Assembly: GCA_965225895.1 (NCBI GenBank) | Contig: CBDDBR010000011.1 | Span: 124,001-188,000 of the forward strand | Length of the DNA: 64,000 nucleotides | Reading direction: 5' to 3' | From: Endobugula sp965225895 | Lineage (GTDB): Bacteria; Pseudomonadota; Gammaproteobacteria; Pseudomonadales; Cellvibrionaceae | Part shown: in pieces, positions 47,595 to 56,751 of the stretch | Layout: each line of letters starts with the position of its first letter | Numbering within the stretch: position 1 is the stretch's first letter | Notes under the pieces: model-generated | Databases searched by the model: none | What the model saw: the letters and a program-made list of their open reading frames with translations, nothing else | Told to the model about the DNA's origin: nothing | Position numbers and translations under genes: made by a program

Positions 47595-48134
47595 TTAGTA
47601 ATCTATAGGGCTAACATCAACCGCTACTTGTATTCTTTTATCGGGGTGGCTACTCATAATCGTACTGTATTCGCGACCACGATACTGATAGTTCACATCA
47701 TATCCAGTAATCTGTTTGTCGTGACGTGTGGTGTAGCTGGTATGACACACTTTTTCTGTACGCGTACGATGCTCATGATGTCTGTTGTTGCGATTAAGGT
47801 CGCTGGCAATAGAGCCGCCAAGTATGGCGCCTGCTACGGCTCCTACACGCTTATTACTTTTATTGTGCCCCAGTTTATTACCAATAGCTCCACCAATGAG
47901 AGCGCCAACAATTGTGGGGGTTGCTGAGCTGCTTTGTTTGTAGTGACGTACCGCCCGCTCTTCTAAGTGGCATTCGCGGTGAGGCTCGCGCACACTAATA
48001 GTTTCATAAATAGGTGATACATGGGTCACTCTAGCGTAATCAACATACGAATCTGCCACGCTAGGTGCGGCAATCATTGCTGTAAGGCTGGCAGCTAAAG
48101 AGTATTTTAATAATATTGTGCATTGCGTTTTCAT
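47595..48134 (-). CDS. Glycine-zipper 2TM-domain protein
   Basis: Exported protein of 179 aa with a signal peptide (about residues 1-26, ending APSVADS). It has a glycine-zipper segment, GALIGGAIGNKL then GAVAGAILGGSIASDL, at about residues 75-110, as in the 17-kDa antigen/SlyB-like family. Two cysteines flank the zipper (HRECHLE and EKVCHTS). ATG at 48134 is chosen because GGAGG sits five bases before it; an upstream frame to 48206 adds an unlikely leader. Such proteins insert into or span envelope membranes; the exact role is unknown. Confidence 0.82.
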   Translation of the reverse strand: MKTQCTILLKYSLAASLTAMIAAPSVADSYVDYARVTHVSPIYETISVREPHRECHLEERAVRHYKQSSSATPTIVGALIGGAIGNKLGHNKSNKRVGAVAGAILGGSIASDLNRNNRHHEHRTRTEKVCHTSYTTRHDKQITGYDVNYQYRGREYSTIMSSHPDKRIQVAVDVSPIDY

Positions 48135-48621
48135 TTTTTCCTCCGAACAATATTTAACTGTGATTAGAATACGTGAGTGAAACTTAACTAGAACTGAACT
48201 GATCATAGAAATGTTGTTGGGTGAGAAAGGGCAGTATTAGCCGTATAGGGTAAGCTTTTGTCGAGGGTTTATATCGGGGGTTTATATCAAGGTTTGATAG
48301 CCCTTTAAGAGCCTTGTCGTCACCATTGCCATAGTAGAAACTTCTGTGTGTATGACTTTTGGCATGACGCAAGAATAAGGCGTTTGTGTTATTTGGTGAG
48401 CCTGTTGGCGTTAACGCGAATATTGTAGATATAACGCGTATGCAATTGAGATAAATTTGTCCGCCTATCGTTTGCCTATTATCCGTCTAATAGGGTGAGC
48501 TTTTAGTGCTTAGTTACTTTTTTAGCTATTGCTTAAATACGTTCTCATTTAAGTCGATGCTTCTGCTTTTCCTGCTCGCAATGCCGTATAATGAGCCGAT
48601 ATATGTAAATGAACATTCTTA
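48135..48621. other. Intergenic gap between divergent genes, proA promoter region
   Basis: About 490 bases between divergently read genes. A candidate proA promoter has TATAAT at 48587-48592 with CTGCTT at 48563-48568, spacer 18; the -35 match is weak. I see no other gene or RNA structure of note. Confidence 0.5.
48563..48592 (+). promoter_or_regulatory. Candidate sigma70 promoter for proA
   Basis: A perfect TATAAT -10 box at 48587-48592, with a poor -35 (CTGCTT) 18 bases upstream. The transcript would start near 48599, just before the proA start codons. Confidence 0.5.
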
Positions 48622-49902
48622 GTGACAATGGTGAACCCACTTATCATGAATATTAAAGATTATATGCAGCAGCTTGGTGAGCAAGCACGTCTTGCTTCGC
48701 GAGTGATTGCCACTGCCGATACAGGTGTAAAAAATAATGCGTTATTGGCTATTGCCAATGCCTTGGATATGTCCCGTGGTGCATTATTGTCGGCCAATGC
48801 TGAAGATATGCGTCAGGGTGAAACGGATCATCTGGAAAGCGCGTTATTAGATCGTTTAAAAATAGACGATAAAGCTATTGATGGCATGATCGAAGGGCTT
48901 AAACAAGTAGCGGCATTACCTGATCCCTGCGGTGAGGTGAGCGATATGAATTATCGCCCTAGCGGTATTCAAGTTGGCAAAATGCGTGTGCCCTTAGGTG
49001 TGGTAGGTATTATTTATGAATCGCGTCCGAATGTCACAATCGATGCGGCGAGCTTATGTTTGAAATCGGGTAATGCCACGATTTTACGAGGCGGAAAAGA
49101 AGCGTTAAATTCAAACAAGGCGATTGCGCAGTGTATTACACAAGGCTTAGAAGCCGTGGGTTTGCCTGCTACTACAGTACAGGTTATTGATACGATAGAT
49201 AGAGCCGCTGTCGCCGAATTGATTACGATGCCAGAATATGTTGATGTGATTGTACCGCGAGGCGGTCGTGGCCTAATTGAGCGTATTGCTAATGACGCAA
49301 AAGTCTCGGTCATTAAGCATCTTGATGGTATTTGTCATGTGTATATTGATGATCAAGCAGATCTTGATAAGGCGTTTAATATTGCCTTGAATGCAAAAAC
49401 ACATCGTTACGGTGTGTGTAATGCGATGGAAACCTTGCTGATTGCTGATGGCGTAGCCGCAGATGTGTTGCCTAAGCTAGCCGTAGCCTACCGTGATAAA
49501 GGTGTTGAGTTACGTGGTTGTGAGCAAGCGAGAACAATAGTATCTGACATGATAGCGGCCACAGATGAAGATTGGGCAACAGAATATCTAGCGCCTGTAT
49601 TATCTATTCGTATTGTGGCGGATATGGCAGCTGCGATTGAACATATTACCCAATACAGTTCAGGGCATACCGAAGCTATCGTGACAGAAAGTATCACGCG
49701 TGCGCGTCAGTTTATGGCGCTAGTGGATTCTAGCTCTATTATTGTCAATGCATCTACGCGCTTTGCCGATGGTTTTGAATATGGTTTAGGTGCAGAAATA
49801 GGTATTTCTACCGATAAAATCCATGCGCGCGGCCCTGTAGGTTTAGAAGGCTTAACATCACAAAAATGGATTGTGTTGGGTGATGGCCATATTCGTCAAT
49901 AG
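48622..49902 (+). CDS. proA: Gamma-glutamyl phosphate reductase
   Basis: Second step of proline synthesis, reducing gamma-glutamyl phosphate to the semialdehyde with NADPH. Aldehyde-dehydrogenase fold with the VGIIYESRPNVTID cofactor segment, the VPRGGRGLI motif and the catalytic Cys in GVCNAMETLL. From GTG at 48622 it is 426 aa; ATGs at 48628 and 48646 are equally possible because no clear ribosome site decides. It starts the long plus-strand cluster through lipA, the same order as in Pseudomonas. Confidence 0.96.
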   Translation: MTMVNPLIMNIKDYMQQLGEQARLASRVIATADTGVKNNALLAIANALDMSRGALLSANAEDMRQGETDHLESALLDRLKIDDKAIDGMIEGLKQVAALPDPCGEVSDMNYRPSGIQVGKMRVPLGVVGIIYESRPNVTIDAASLCLKSGNATILRGGKEALNSNKAIAQCITQGLEAVGLPATTVQVIDTIDRAAVAELITMPEYVDVIVPRGGRGLIERIANDAKVSVIKHLDGICHVYIDDQADLDKAFNIALNAKTHRYGVCNAMETLLIADGVAADVLPKLAVAYRDKGVELRGCEQARTIVSDMIAATDEDWATEYLAPVLSIRIVADMAAAIEHITQYSSGHTEAIVTESITRARQFMALVDSSSIIVNASTRFADGFEYGLGAEIGISTDKIHARGPVGLEGLTSQKWIVLGDGHIRQ

Positions 49903-49905
49903 GCT

Positions 49906-50616
49906 ATGGTGACTCATGCAAAAAATGCGAAGCATAATGATGGTCATTCATCGATGAAGCGTATCGGTATTTTGGGCGGCACGTTTGACCCCGTACATAA
50001 TGCACATATACAAATGGCGGTAGAGGCGAAGCAAGCGTTACATTTAGACGAGGTGCGCTTGATTCCTTGTCATAAGCCGCCACATCGTGATGTTCCTGCG
50101 GCAACGAGTGCCCAACGCTTATCTTTACTGAAGTTAGCGATAGAAGAACATGACGCTTTACGAGTTGATGATCGAGAGATACAGCGAGACACAGCCTCTT
50201 ATACGGTCGATACCTTGTTATCCTTACGTCAAGAACTGGGTGATCAGGTTAGCCTTGTTTTTCTATTGGGAACGGATGCTTTTGTGCAAATGCATACATG
50301 GCATCGCTGGCAGGCATTACGTGATTTAGCGCATATTGCTGTTATGTCACGACCCGATAGTGCGCAAGTCACTCATACAACCTTAAAGGAATGGGTTAAT
50401 ACCGCGGATACGCCGAGTGTTATAGATACACAAGCGGCGGGTGGTTTTATTATGCTATCTCAGAGCTTGTTAGCGATATCGGCAACAGATATTAGACAAC
50501 AATTGAGTCAGCAGTTAATCCCCACAGAACTGCCAGCAACGGTGGCTCAATACATACAAGAACAAGGGCTTTATCAACATAATACGTCAGTGAAAAACAC
50601 AGATAAACGGCTGTGA
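49906..50616 (+). CDS. nadD: Nicotinate-nucleotide adenylyltransferase
   Basis: Transfers AMP to nicotinate mononucleotide in NAD synthesis. The nucleotidyltransferase start RIGILGGTFDPVHNAH and the late ISATDIRQQL motif are diagnostic. The family usually begins right at the GGTFDP strand, so ATG at 49954 is also plausible; the longer start lies three bases after proA. Length is 236 aa, or 220 from the inner start. It precedes rsfS, its usual neighbour. Confidence 0.95.
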   Translation: MVTHAKNAKHNDGHSSMKRIGILGGTFDPVHNAHIQMAVEAKQALHLDEVRLIPCHKPPHRDVPAATSAQRLSLLKLAIEEHDALRVDDREIQRDTASYTVDTLLSLRQELGDQVSLVFLLGTDAFVQMHTWHRWQALRDLAHIAVMSRPDSAQVTHTTLKEWVNTADTPSVIDTQAAGGFIMLSQSLLAISATDIRQQLSQQLIPTELPATVAQYIQEQGLYQHNTSVKNTDKRL

Positions 50617-50690
50617 GAATATATTGGCATAGAGACTCTTCCGTAACGAATACGGCAATGAGTGCATAGACAAAAGAAATAGGAATAACA

Positions 50691-51050
50691 ATGACAGATG
50701 AAACTAGCCGCTTAGCGGTAGCAGCATTAGAAGATTTAAAAGGCCAAGATATTACTGTATTGGATGTAACGCCATTAAGTGAAGTGATGGATAATTTGAT
50801 TGTGGTAACAGGCACATCCAATCGCCATGTAAAGTCGTTGGCGGGTAATGTTGTTGATGAGCTTAAAAAACATCAGCTTCAACCTATTGGTGTTGAAGGT
50901 ATGGACTCGTCGGATTGGGTACTTGTGGATTACGGTACGGTTGTTGTTCACGTGATGCTGCCTCAAACCCGTAAATTTTATGACTTAGAAAAATTGTGGT
51001 CACCTATTGATAGTGAGCGTGAAGAAGCGCGTGATCAACCCACTATATAA
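50691..51050 (+). CDS. rsfS: Ribosomal silencing factor RsfS
   Basis: Binds L14 and blocks subunit joining in stationary phase or starvation. The 119-aa sequence has the family core DITVLDVTPLSEVMDNLIVV, EGMDSSDWVLVDYG and VHVMLPQTRKFYDLEKLW. It lies between nadD and rlmH, as in most Proteobacteria. Confidence 0.96.
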   Translation: MTDETSRLAVAALEDLKGQDITVLDVTPLSEVMDNLIVVTGTSNRHVKSLAGNVVDELKKHQLQPIGVEGMDSSDWVLVDYGTVVVHVMLPQTRKFYDLEKLWSPIDSEREEARDQPTI

Positions 51051-51070
51051 TAGAGTATAAAAGGCTCGTT

Positions 51071-51538
51071 ATGCGTGTACGTATTATTGCTGTGGGAACA
51101 AAAATGCCCGCATGGGTACAGGAAGCATCACAAGATTATTTGAAGCGATTTCCCCGTGAATGGGCGGTAGAATTTGTTGAAATCGGTCTAGGCCATCGCG
51201 CAAAAGGGCAGAGTGTAAGCAAGGCTATTGCGAAAGAAGGCGAGCAAATGCTCGCGGCGATAGATAGTCGTGATTACGTGATAGCCCTCGATGTAAAAGG
51301 TAAAAGCTGGAGTACCGAACAGCTGTCTGAGCAAATGAGTCATTGGCAAATGAATGGCAGTAATATTGCTTTGCTTGTTGGTGGTCCTGACGGCTTGGCA
51401 GAAAATTGCTTGGCGCGTGCACAGCAACGTTGGTCATTATCAGCTCTCACCTTGCCCCATCCACTAGTCCGTGTATTATTAGCAGAACAGTTGTATCGAG
51501 GGTGGACAATTTTAAAAAACCATCCGTATCATAAATAA
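51071..51538 (+). CDS. rlmH: 23S rRNA pseudouridine1915 N3-methyltransferase
   Basis: SPOUT methyltransferase that modifies pseudouridine 1915 in helix 69 of 23S rRNA on assembled ribosomes. The knot region has LLVGGPDGL and the C-terminal LPHPLVRVLLAEQLYRGW segment with YHK at the end. Length 155 aa is standard. It follows rsfS by 20 bases. Confidence 0.97.
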   Translation: MRVRIIAVGTKMPAWVQEASQDYLKRFPREWAVEFVEIGLGHRAKGQSVSKAIAKEGEQMLAAIDSRDYVIALDVKGKSWSTEQLSEQMSHWQMNGSNIALLVGGPDGLAENCLARAQQRWSLSALTLPHPLVRVLLAEQLYRGWTILKNHPYHK

Positions 51539-51627
51539 CAAAAATGATGACTGATTAACGAATGCACCACCACCATCGTATTGTCTATTGTATTGTTCAA
51601 CACGTGTCACGAGAGGCATAATTCTCT

Positions 51628-53517
51628 ATGCGTGAGTTAGAACATATTAAAGATCATCACCGAGAAGCGACTATTTTTACAGGTCGGGTGATTGTGACGG
51701 TGTTCATTGTGCTTATCATGTTGGGTATTTTGCTAACGCGGTATTACAATCTTCAGGTTGTGAATTATCAAAACTACGCGACGCAGTCCGACAATAACCG
51801 TGTTTTAGTACAAACCATTCACCCTAAGCGTGGTTTAATTTTTGATACTAATCAAGAGTTGCTGGCAGACAATCGCCCCAGTTATGCCCTATCACTGACA
51901 CCTGAAAATATCCCCGATCTCGAAGCAACCATTGCCTTATTAAAAACGTTGGTAGATATTGATGAAAAAGACGAAAAAGCCTTTTTTAAAAGCTATCGTA
52001 GTGGGCGTCGTCCTTATCAAGCAGTAGCGTTACGATACCGTCTAACCGAGCGTGAAATTGCACGTGTCGCGGTGAATGAATACCGTTTGCCGGGTGTTGA
52101 GGTTGAGGCGCAATTAGTGCGCAGTTATCCAGATCCTTTCTTGTTTGCACATACGGTAGGCTATGTTGGCAAAATTAATGATAAAGAATGGCAACGCTTT
52201 AATACGCTAGAACAAGAGCGTTATAAAGGCCTGCAAACCATCGGAAAAATTGGCTTAGAAAAATATTATGAAGATGAGTTGTTTGGCGAAACGGGCTATC
52301 AACACGTAGAGATTAATGCGCGAATGCGCGTGTTACGTACGCTAGAGCGTGAACCGCCTACGCCGGGTAAAGACCTGCATTTATATATTGATAAGCGTTT
52401 GCAAGAAACTGCCTATCAAGCAATGAACGGTCGCCGAGGCGCTGTGGTGGCTATTGATGTAAAAACAGGAGGGGTACTAGCTATGCTAAGTACGCCGACT
52501 TACGATACCAATTTGTTTGTAACAGGCATCAGTCATCGTGATTACAATGCGCTCACAGGTAGTTTGGATTTGCCGTTATTTGACCGTGTTATTCAAGGCA
52601 GCTACCCGCCTGCGTCTACGATCAAACCTGCCTTGGGTTTAGCGGGGTTAGATTCTCGTTCGATCACCTCGCAGCATTCTATTTTTGATCCAGGTTATTA
52701 CAAGCTTGAAAATGATGATCGCCTTTATCGTGACTGGAAGCGCACAGGGCATGGTCACGTGAATCTGCACAAGGCGATTGTGCAGTCATCAGATACCTTT
52801 TTCTACGATATGGCATTTCGAATGGGCATTGATCATATCTACAATTATGGCAAAAAGTTTGGCCTAGGCAGTGATACAAATATCGACATCCCTAACGAGC
52901 GAGAGGGGTTGTGGCCATCAAGACAGTGGAAAAAGGCAACAAGAAATTTACCGTGGTTTCCCGGCGACACATTAAATGTAAGTATCGGTCAGGGCGATGC
53001 TTTGGCAACGCCATTACAATTAGCCGTGATGACATCGACATTGGCTAATCGCGGTGTGCGTATGAAACCGCATTTAGTGAAAGCGTTAAACGATCAGCCC
53101 GTAGAGCCTGTGATTGTCTCTACGATGGAGGATGTGAGTGAGCGTCATTGGAATGCGATTCATCAGGCAATGCACGATGTAGTGCATGCGCCAAACGGTA
53201 CAGGTCGTCGAATAGGCTATGGCGCACAGTATGAAATGGCAGGAAAAACAGGAACAGCGCAAGTTGTAGGTATTAAGCAGGGTGAGAAATACGATTCTGA
53301 GGCGTTACGTGAACGCCACAGAGACCATGCCTTATTTGTTGGTTTTGCCCCCTTTGATGATCCGCAGATTGCCGTGGCAGTGATTGTTGAAAATGGTGAG
53401 GCAGGCTCTACCGCCGCAGCACCTGTGGCGCGTAAATTATTTGATGCGCACTTGTTAGGCAAATATATTGAACGCAAGCAAAAGCGTGCCGTTGCAATGA
53501 ATGGAGTTCAACCATAA
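51628..53517 (+). CDS. mrdA: Penicillin-binding protein 2
   Basis: Transpeptidase of the rod-shape elongation complex, partner of RodA. One TM helix (about residues 22-44), the PBP dimerisation domain, then the transpeptidase domain with STIK (Ser330), SSD and KTGTAQ. Length 629 aa is typical. Its stop overlaps the rodA start (TAATG), so the two are made together. Presence of this pair implies a rod-shaped cell. Confidence 0.97.
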   Translation: MRELEHIKDHHREATIFTGRVIVTVFIVLIMLGILLTRYYNLQVVNYQNYATQSDNNRVLVQTIHPKRGLIFDTNQELLADNRPSYALSLTPENIPDLEATIALLKTLVDIDEKDEKAFFKSYRSGRRPYQAVALRYRLTEREIARVAVNEYRLPGVEVEAQLVRSYPDPFLFAHTVGYVGKINDKEWQRFNTLEQERYKGLQTIGKIGLEKYYEDELFGETGYQHVEINARMRVLRTLEREPPTPGKDLHLYIDKRLQETAYQAMNGRRGAVVAIDVKTGGVLAMLSTPTYDTNLFVTGISHRDYNALTGSLDLPLFDRVIQGSYPPASTIKPALGLAGLDSRSITSQHSIFDPGYYKLENDDRLYRDWKRTGHGHVNLHKAIVQSSDTFFYDMAFRMGIDHIYNYGKKFGLGSDTNIDIPNEREGLWPSRQWKKATRNLPWFPGDTLNVSIGQGDALATPLQLAVMTSTLANRGVRMKPHLVKALNDQPVEPVIVSTMEDVSERHWNAIHQAMHDVVHAPNGTGRRIGYGAQYEMAGKTGTAQVVGIKQGEKYDSEALRERHRDHALFVGFAPFDDPQIAVAVIVENGEAGSTAAAPVARKLFDAHLLGKYIERKQKRAVAMNGVQP

Positions 53518-54674
53518 TGTCATCTGTACGCCAGCAAGATTTTTTACGCCGTATGCCTGAGGCCAGTAATGACCTGCGTCAGCGTCGTAGTTTTTGGAAG
53601 ATGATCCATATTGATCCCACACTTTTATTGTTATTGCTCACATTAACAACGTGTGGGCTATGGGTCTTATACAGTGCCAGTGAAGGCAATGTGAGAATGG
53701 TGCAGCGCCAGTTGGTTTTTTTTGGCATTGCTTACGCAGGCATGTTTGTTGTTGCGCAATTACGTTTATCATTAGTGTGTCGATGGGCACCTTTTTTATA
53801 TTTGGCAGGTATTGGTTTGCTTGCGGCGGTATTATTTATTGGTGTTGGGGCAAAAGGTGCGCAACGCTGGCTCAGTGTGGGAGGTTTTCGTTTTCAGCCT
53901 TCAGAGATCATGAAGCTAGCCATGCCCATAGCAATAGCCGCATATTTATCCAGTAAAACCTTGCCGCCACGGTTTAGGCATGTGTTTTGGTCTTTGGTGT
54001 TTGTGGGTGTACCTACGGTATTAATCATGCGACAACCCGACTTGGGTACATCAATTATGGTCGCAGTATCGGGTTTAATGGTATTGTTTTATTCGGGCTT
54101 AAGTTGGCGTTATATCGTATCGGCAGTGACCTTAGTAGGATTAAGCATATGGCCTATGTGGCAATATGTATTGCACGATTACCAGCGACAGCGCGTATTA
54201 ACATTGTTTGATCCAGAATCGGATCCTCAGGGTGCAGGTTGGAATATCATTCAGTCTAAAACGGCGATTGGTTCTGGTGGCATGTATGGTAAAGGGTGGT
54301 TAGACGGTACACAATCACACCTTAATTTTTTACCCGAGAGCCACACCGATTTTATTATTGCAGTTTTCGCAGAAGAATTTGGTTTTGTAGGCGTACTGAT
54401 GTTACTGGGCTTGTACCTGCTGATTATTTTGCGGGGACTCACGATTGCGATTAAAGCGCAAGATAGTTTTCGTCGATTATTAGCGGGCAGTATTACGCTC
54501 ACCTTTTTTATCTATGTGTTTGTTAACGTGGGTATGGTAGGTGGGCTGCTGCCTGTTGTGGGGGTGCCATTGCCGTTGGTGAGTTTGGGTGGCACATCGT
54601 TAGTGACATTAATGTTAGGCTTTGGTTTACTCATGGCAATTAGTACAGAGCAACGTTTAGTGGTTAATAAATAA
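53517..54674 (+). CDS. rodA: Rod-shape peptidoglycan glycosyltransferase RodA
   Basis: SEDS-family membrane polymerase that works with PBP2 in side-wall synthesis. About ten TM helices over 385 aa. Conserved SEDS segments are seen: GAQRWLSVGGFRFQPSE in part, RQPDLGTS, and the late GLLPVVGVPLPLVSLGGTS region. A SEDS-type Asp in the extracellular loop is expected near the FLPESHTDF segment. Starts at the mrdA stop. Confidence 0.97.
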   Translation: MSSVRQQDFLRRMPEASNDLRQRRSFWKMIHIDPTLLLLLLTLTTCGLWVLYSASEGNVRMVQRQLVFFGIAYAGMFVVAQLRLSLVCRWAPFLYLAGIGLLAAVLFIGVGAKGAQRWLSVGGFRFQPSEIMKLAMPIAIAAYLSSKTLPPRFRHVFWSLVFVGVPTVLIMRQPDLGTSIMVAVSGLMVLFYSGLSWRYIVSAVTLVGLSIWPMWQYVLHDYQRQRVLTLFDPESDPQGAGWNIIQSKTAIGSGGMYGKGWLDGTQSHLNFLPESHTDFIIAVFAEEFGFVGVLMLLGLYLLIILRGLTIAIKAQDSFRRLLAGSITLTFFIYVFVNVGMVGGLLPVVGVPLPLVSLGGTSLVTLMLGFGLLMAISTEQRLVVNK

Positions 54675-54728
54675 AAGGATACTCTGAGAGTTTATCGCAG
54701 AGATAATGATGTTTTAGAGGATATAAAA

Positions 54729-55760
54729 ATGATGATAGTCAGCAATGTTTTTAGTGCGATGGCAGAAATATTACGTCACAGAAATGTGAAAAAAATAATT
54801 GTGTTGTTGGTGATGTTTCAGTCGGCATACGCTACGCATGTGACTGCGGGTGATTATAGTGATCGCCAAGACGTTAATACATTTATTGATGAAATGGTTG
54901 AAGAGCATCAATTTGATCGTAAGGATATGGAAGCATGGTTATCCGTTGCCAAGAAAAAACAAAGTATTTTAGATGCTATTTCTAGACCCGCAGAAAAACG
55001 CCTAACTTGGAAAGACTACCGCAAGATTTTTGTTACTCACTCTCGTATTAAAAAAGGCGTTGAGTTTTGGCGTAAAAATGAGGCTGTGCTTGCTCAGGCT
55101 GAAGCGGAGTTTGGTGTGCCCGCACAAGTTATTGTTGCCATTATTGGAGTGGAAACACGCTATGGTCAAAATAAAGGTTCTTACCGTGTGATTGATGCCT
55201 TGAGTACATTGGGTTTTGATTATCCCCCGCGATCTAAATTTTTTCGTAAAGAATTAAAAGAGTTCTTTTTATTGGCGCGAGAACAAAAACAAAACCCATT
55301 AGATTTGATCGGTTCGTATGCGGGTGCGATGGGTTATGGGCAATTTATTCCTTCAAGCTATCGTGCCTACGCTGTGGATTATACGAATGATGACTTTGCC
55401 GATATTTGGAACAATCCTACCGATGCTATTGGTAGTGTAGCGAACTACTTTAAGCGTCACGGTTGGAAAACAGACGCGCCAGTGATTGTGCGTACACGTA
55501 TTGCGAACAATTATAATAAAGACATTATTAACGATAGTTTAAAACCAAAGCATACAGTGGCGAGTTTATTGGAGCAGGGGTATACCCCAACACAAGCGCT
55601 TGATGAGCAAGTGGCCAATGTTATTCGTTTGCAAGGTGTGAATGGTGCTGAATTCTGGATGGGGTTACATAATTACTATGTGATTACACGTTACAATCAT
55701 AGTCGCTTGTACGCCATGGCGGTATGGCAACTCAGTCAAGAAATTGCACAGCAAAAATAG
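54729..55760 (+). CDS. mltB: Membrane-bound lytic murein transglycosylase B
   Basis: GH103 enzyme cutting the MurNAc-GlcNAc bond to form anhydro ends. A signal sequence (about residues 20-40) is followed by the catalytic domain with GVETRYGQNKGSYRV, where Glu is catalytic, and GAMGYGQFIPSSYR. No lipobox Cys is seen, so it may be a soluble periplasmic form like SltB. In-frame ATG choices differ by a few codons. It sits between rodA and rlpA, matching the known cluster. Confidence 0.94.
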   Translation: MMIVSNVFSAMAEILRHRNVKKIIVLLVMFQSAYATHVTAGDYSDRQDVNTFIDEMVEEHQFDRKDMEAWLSVAKKKQSILDAISRPAEKRLTWKDYRKIFVTHSRIKKGVEFWRKNEAVLAQAEAEFGVPAQVIVAIIGVETRYGQNKGSYRVIDALSTLGFDYPPRSKFFRKELKEFFLLAREQKQNPLDLIGSYAGAMGYGQFIPSSYRAYAVDYTNDDFADIWNNPTDAIGSVANYFKRHGWKTDAPVIVRTRIANNYNKDIINDSLKPKHTVASLLEQGYTPTQALDEQVANVIRLQGVNGAEFWMGLHNYYVITRYNHSRLYAMAVWQLSQEIAQQK

Positions 55761-55769
55761 AGTAACCGG

Positions 55770-56666
55770 ATGAAACCAGTAAAATTAATTCGTATATGTA
55801 TGGTCGTGGTATGTGCTGCGATCGTTGTGGCGTGTAGCACGACCGAACAAAAGCCACCAACAGTAATCCCTTCTACGGATACAGGGCGTGTTGAAGGTAG
55901 TGATAGTGCCCCAGTCATTCCTGACGATATTCAGTTGGCGCCCGACGCTCAGCCGCAACCTGTTAAGCGCACACGCGCAGGTAATAAATCGCCTTATACG
56001 GTACTGGGAAAAACCTATACATTATTACCTGATAGCCAAGGCTATCAAGAGCGTGGCTATGCCTCGTGGTATGGCACCAAGTTTCATGGGCGTAAAACGG
56101 CGAATGGCGAAGTGTATGATATGTGGGCGATGACTGCGGCACATAAAACCTTGCCTATTCCGAGTTATGTTCGTGTGACGAATGTGACGAATGGTAAAAG
56201 CATTGTTGTAAAAGTGAATGATCGAGGGCCATTTCATAGCCAGCGCATTATCGACCTTAGTTATGGTGCTGCACTTAAATTAGGCTTTGCCGATAAAGGT
56301 GTTACGCAAGTTGATGTGGTTGATGTAACGCCAGTGAGTGCATCGCCTTCTGCTTCTAATAATACAGTGTCTTCTACCGTGGTTACTGTACCTGCCAAAC
56401 CACCCGAGATAGTGACTGTGGCGCCAACCCTTGCGGTAGGTGAGTATTATCAAGTTGGTGCGTTTCAGCAGCAGGATAATGCCAAAAAGCTACAGCAAAA
56501 ATTAGCTAGTGTGTTAAATACGCCTGTGCATGTTACGCCAAATGCCGCAGGAACATGGCATCGTGTCAGAATAGGGCCCATTGAAAATACGCAGGCACAT
56601 GCAGAGATACGACAAATATTATTTGAGCAAGGTATTTCAAATCCTAAATTGATTAAGGTGCCTTAA
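55770..56666 (+). CDS. rlpA: Septal ring lytic transglycosylase / rare lipoprotein A
   Basis: Lipoprotein with a lipobox (IVVAC, Cys22), a double-psi beta-barrel domain at about residues 90-180 (GYASWYGTKFHGRKTANGE, then VKVNDRGPF) and a C-terminal SPOR domain from about 225 (YYQVGAFQQQDNAKKL). In Pseudomonas the enzyme cleaves peptide-free glycan at the septum. The 298-aa layout is typical. It lies between mltB and dacA. Confidence 0.95.
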   Translation: MKPVKLIRICMVVVCAAIVVACSTTEQKPPTVIPSTDTGRVEGSDSAPVIPDDIQLAPDAQPQPVKRTRAGNKSPYTVLGKTYTLLPDSQGYQERGYASWYGTKFHGRKTANGEVYDMWAMTAAHKTLPIPSYVRVTNVTNGKSIVVKVNDRGPFHSQRIIDLSYGAALKLGFADKGVTQVDVVDVTPVSASPSASNNTVSSTVVTVPAKPPEIVTVAPTLAVGEYYQVGAFQQQDNAKKLQQKLASVLNTPVHVTPNAAGTWHRVRIGPIENTQAHAEIRQILFEQGISNPKLIKVP

Positions 56667-56751
56667 GAACACTAACAGGTATGCCTTATGGTAGAATACA
56701 GGCATATATTTATCAGATTTTTTCATTAAAAAATACAGCAGAGACCCCGTT

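Noticed and set aside
56677..56706. ATGCC/GGCAT inverted repeat between rlpA and dacA as a terminator
   Set aside because: The stem is short, the loop is long, and there is no adjoining T run.
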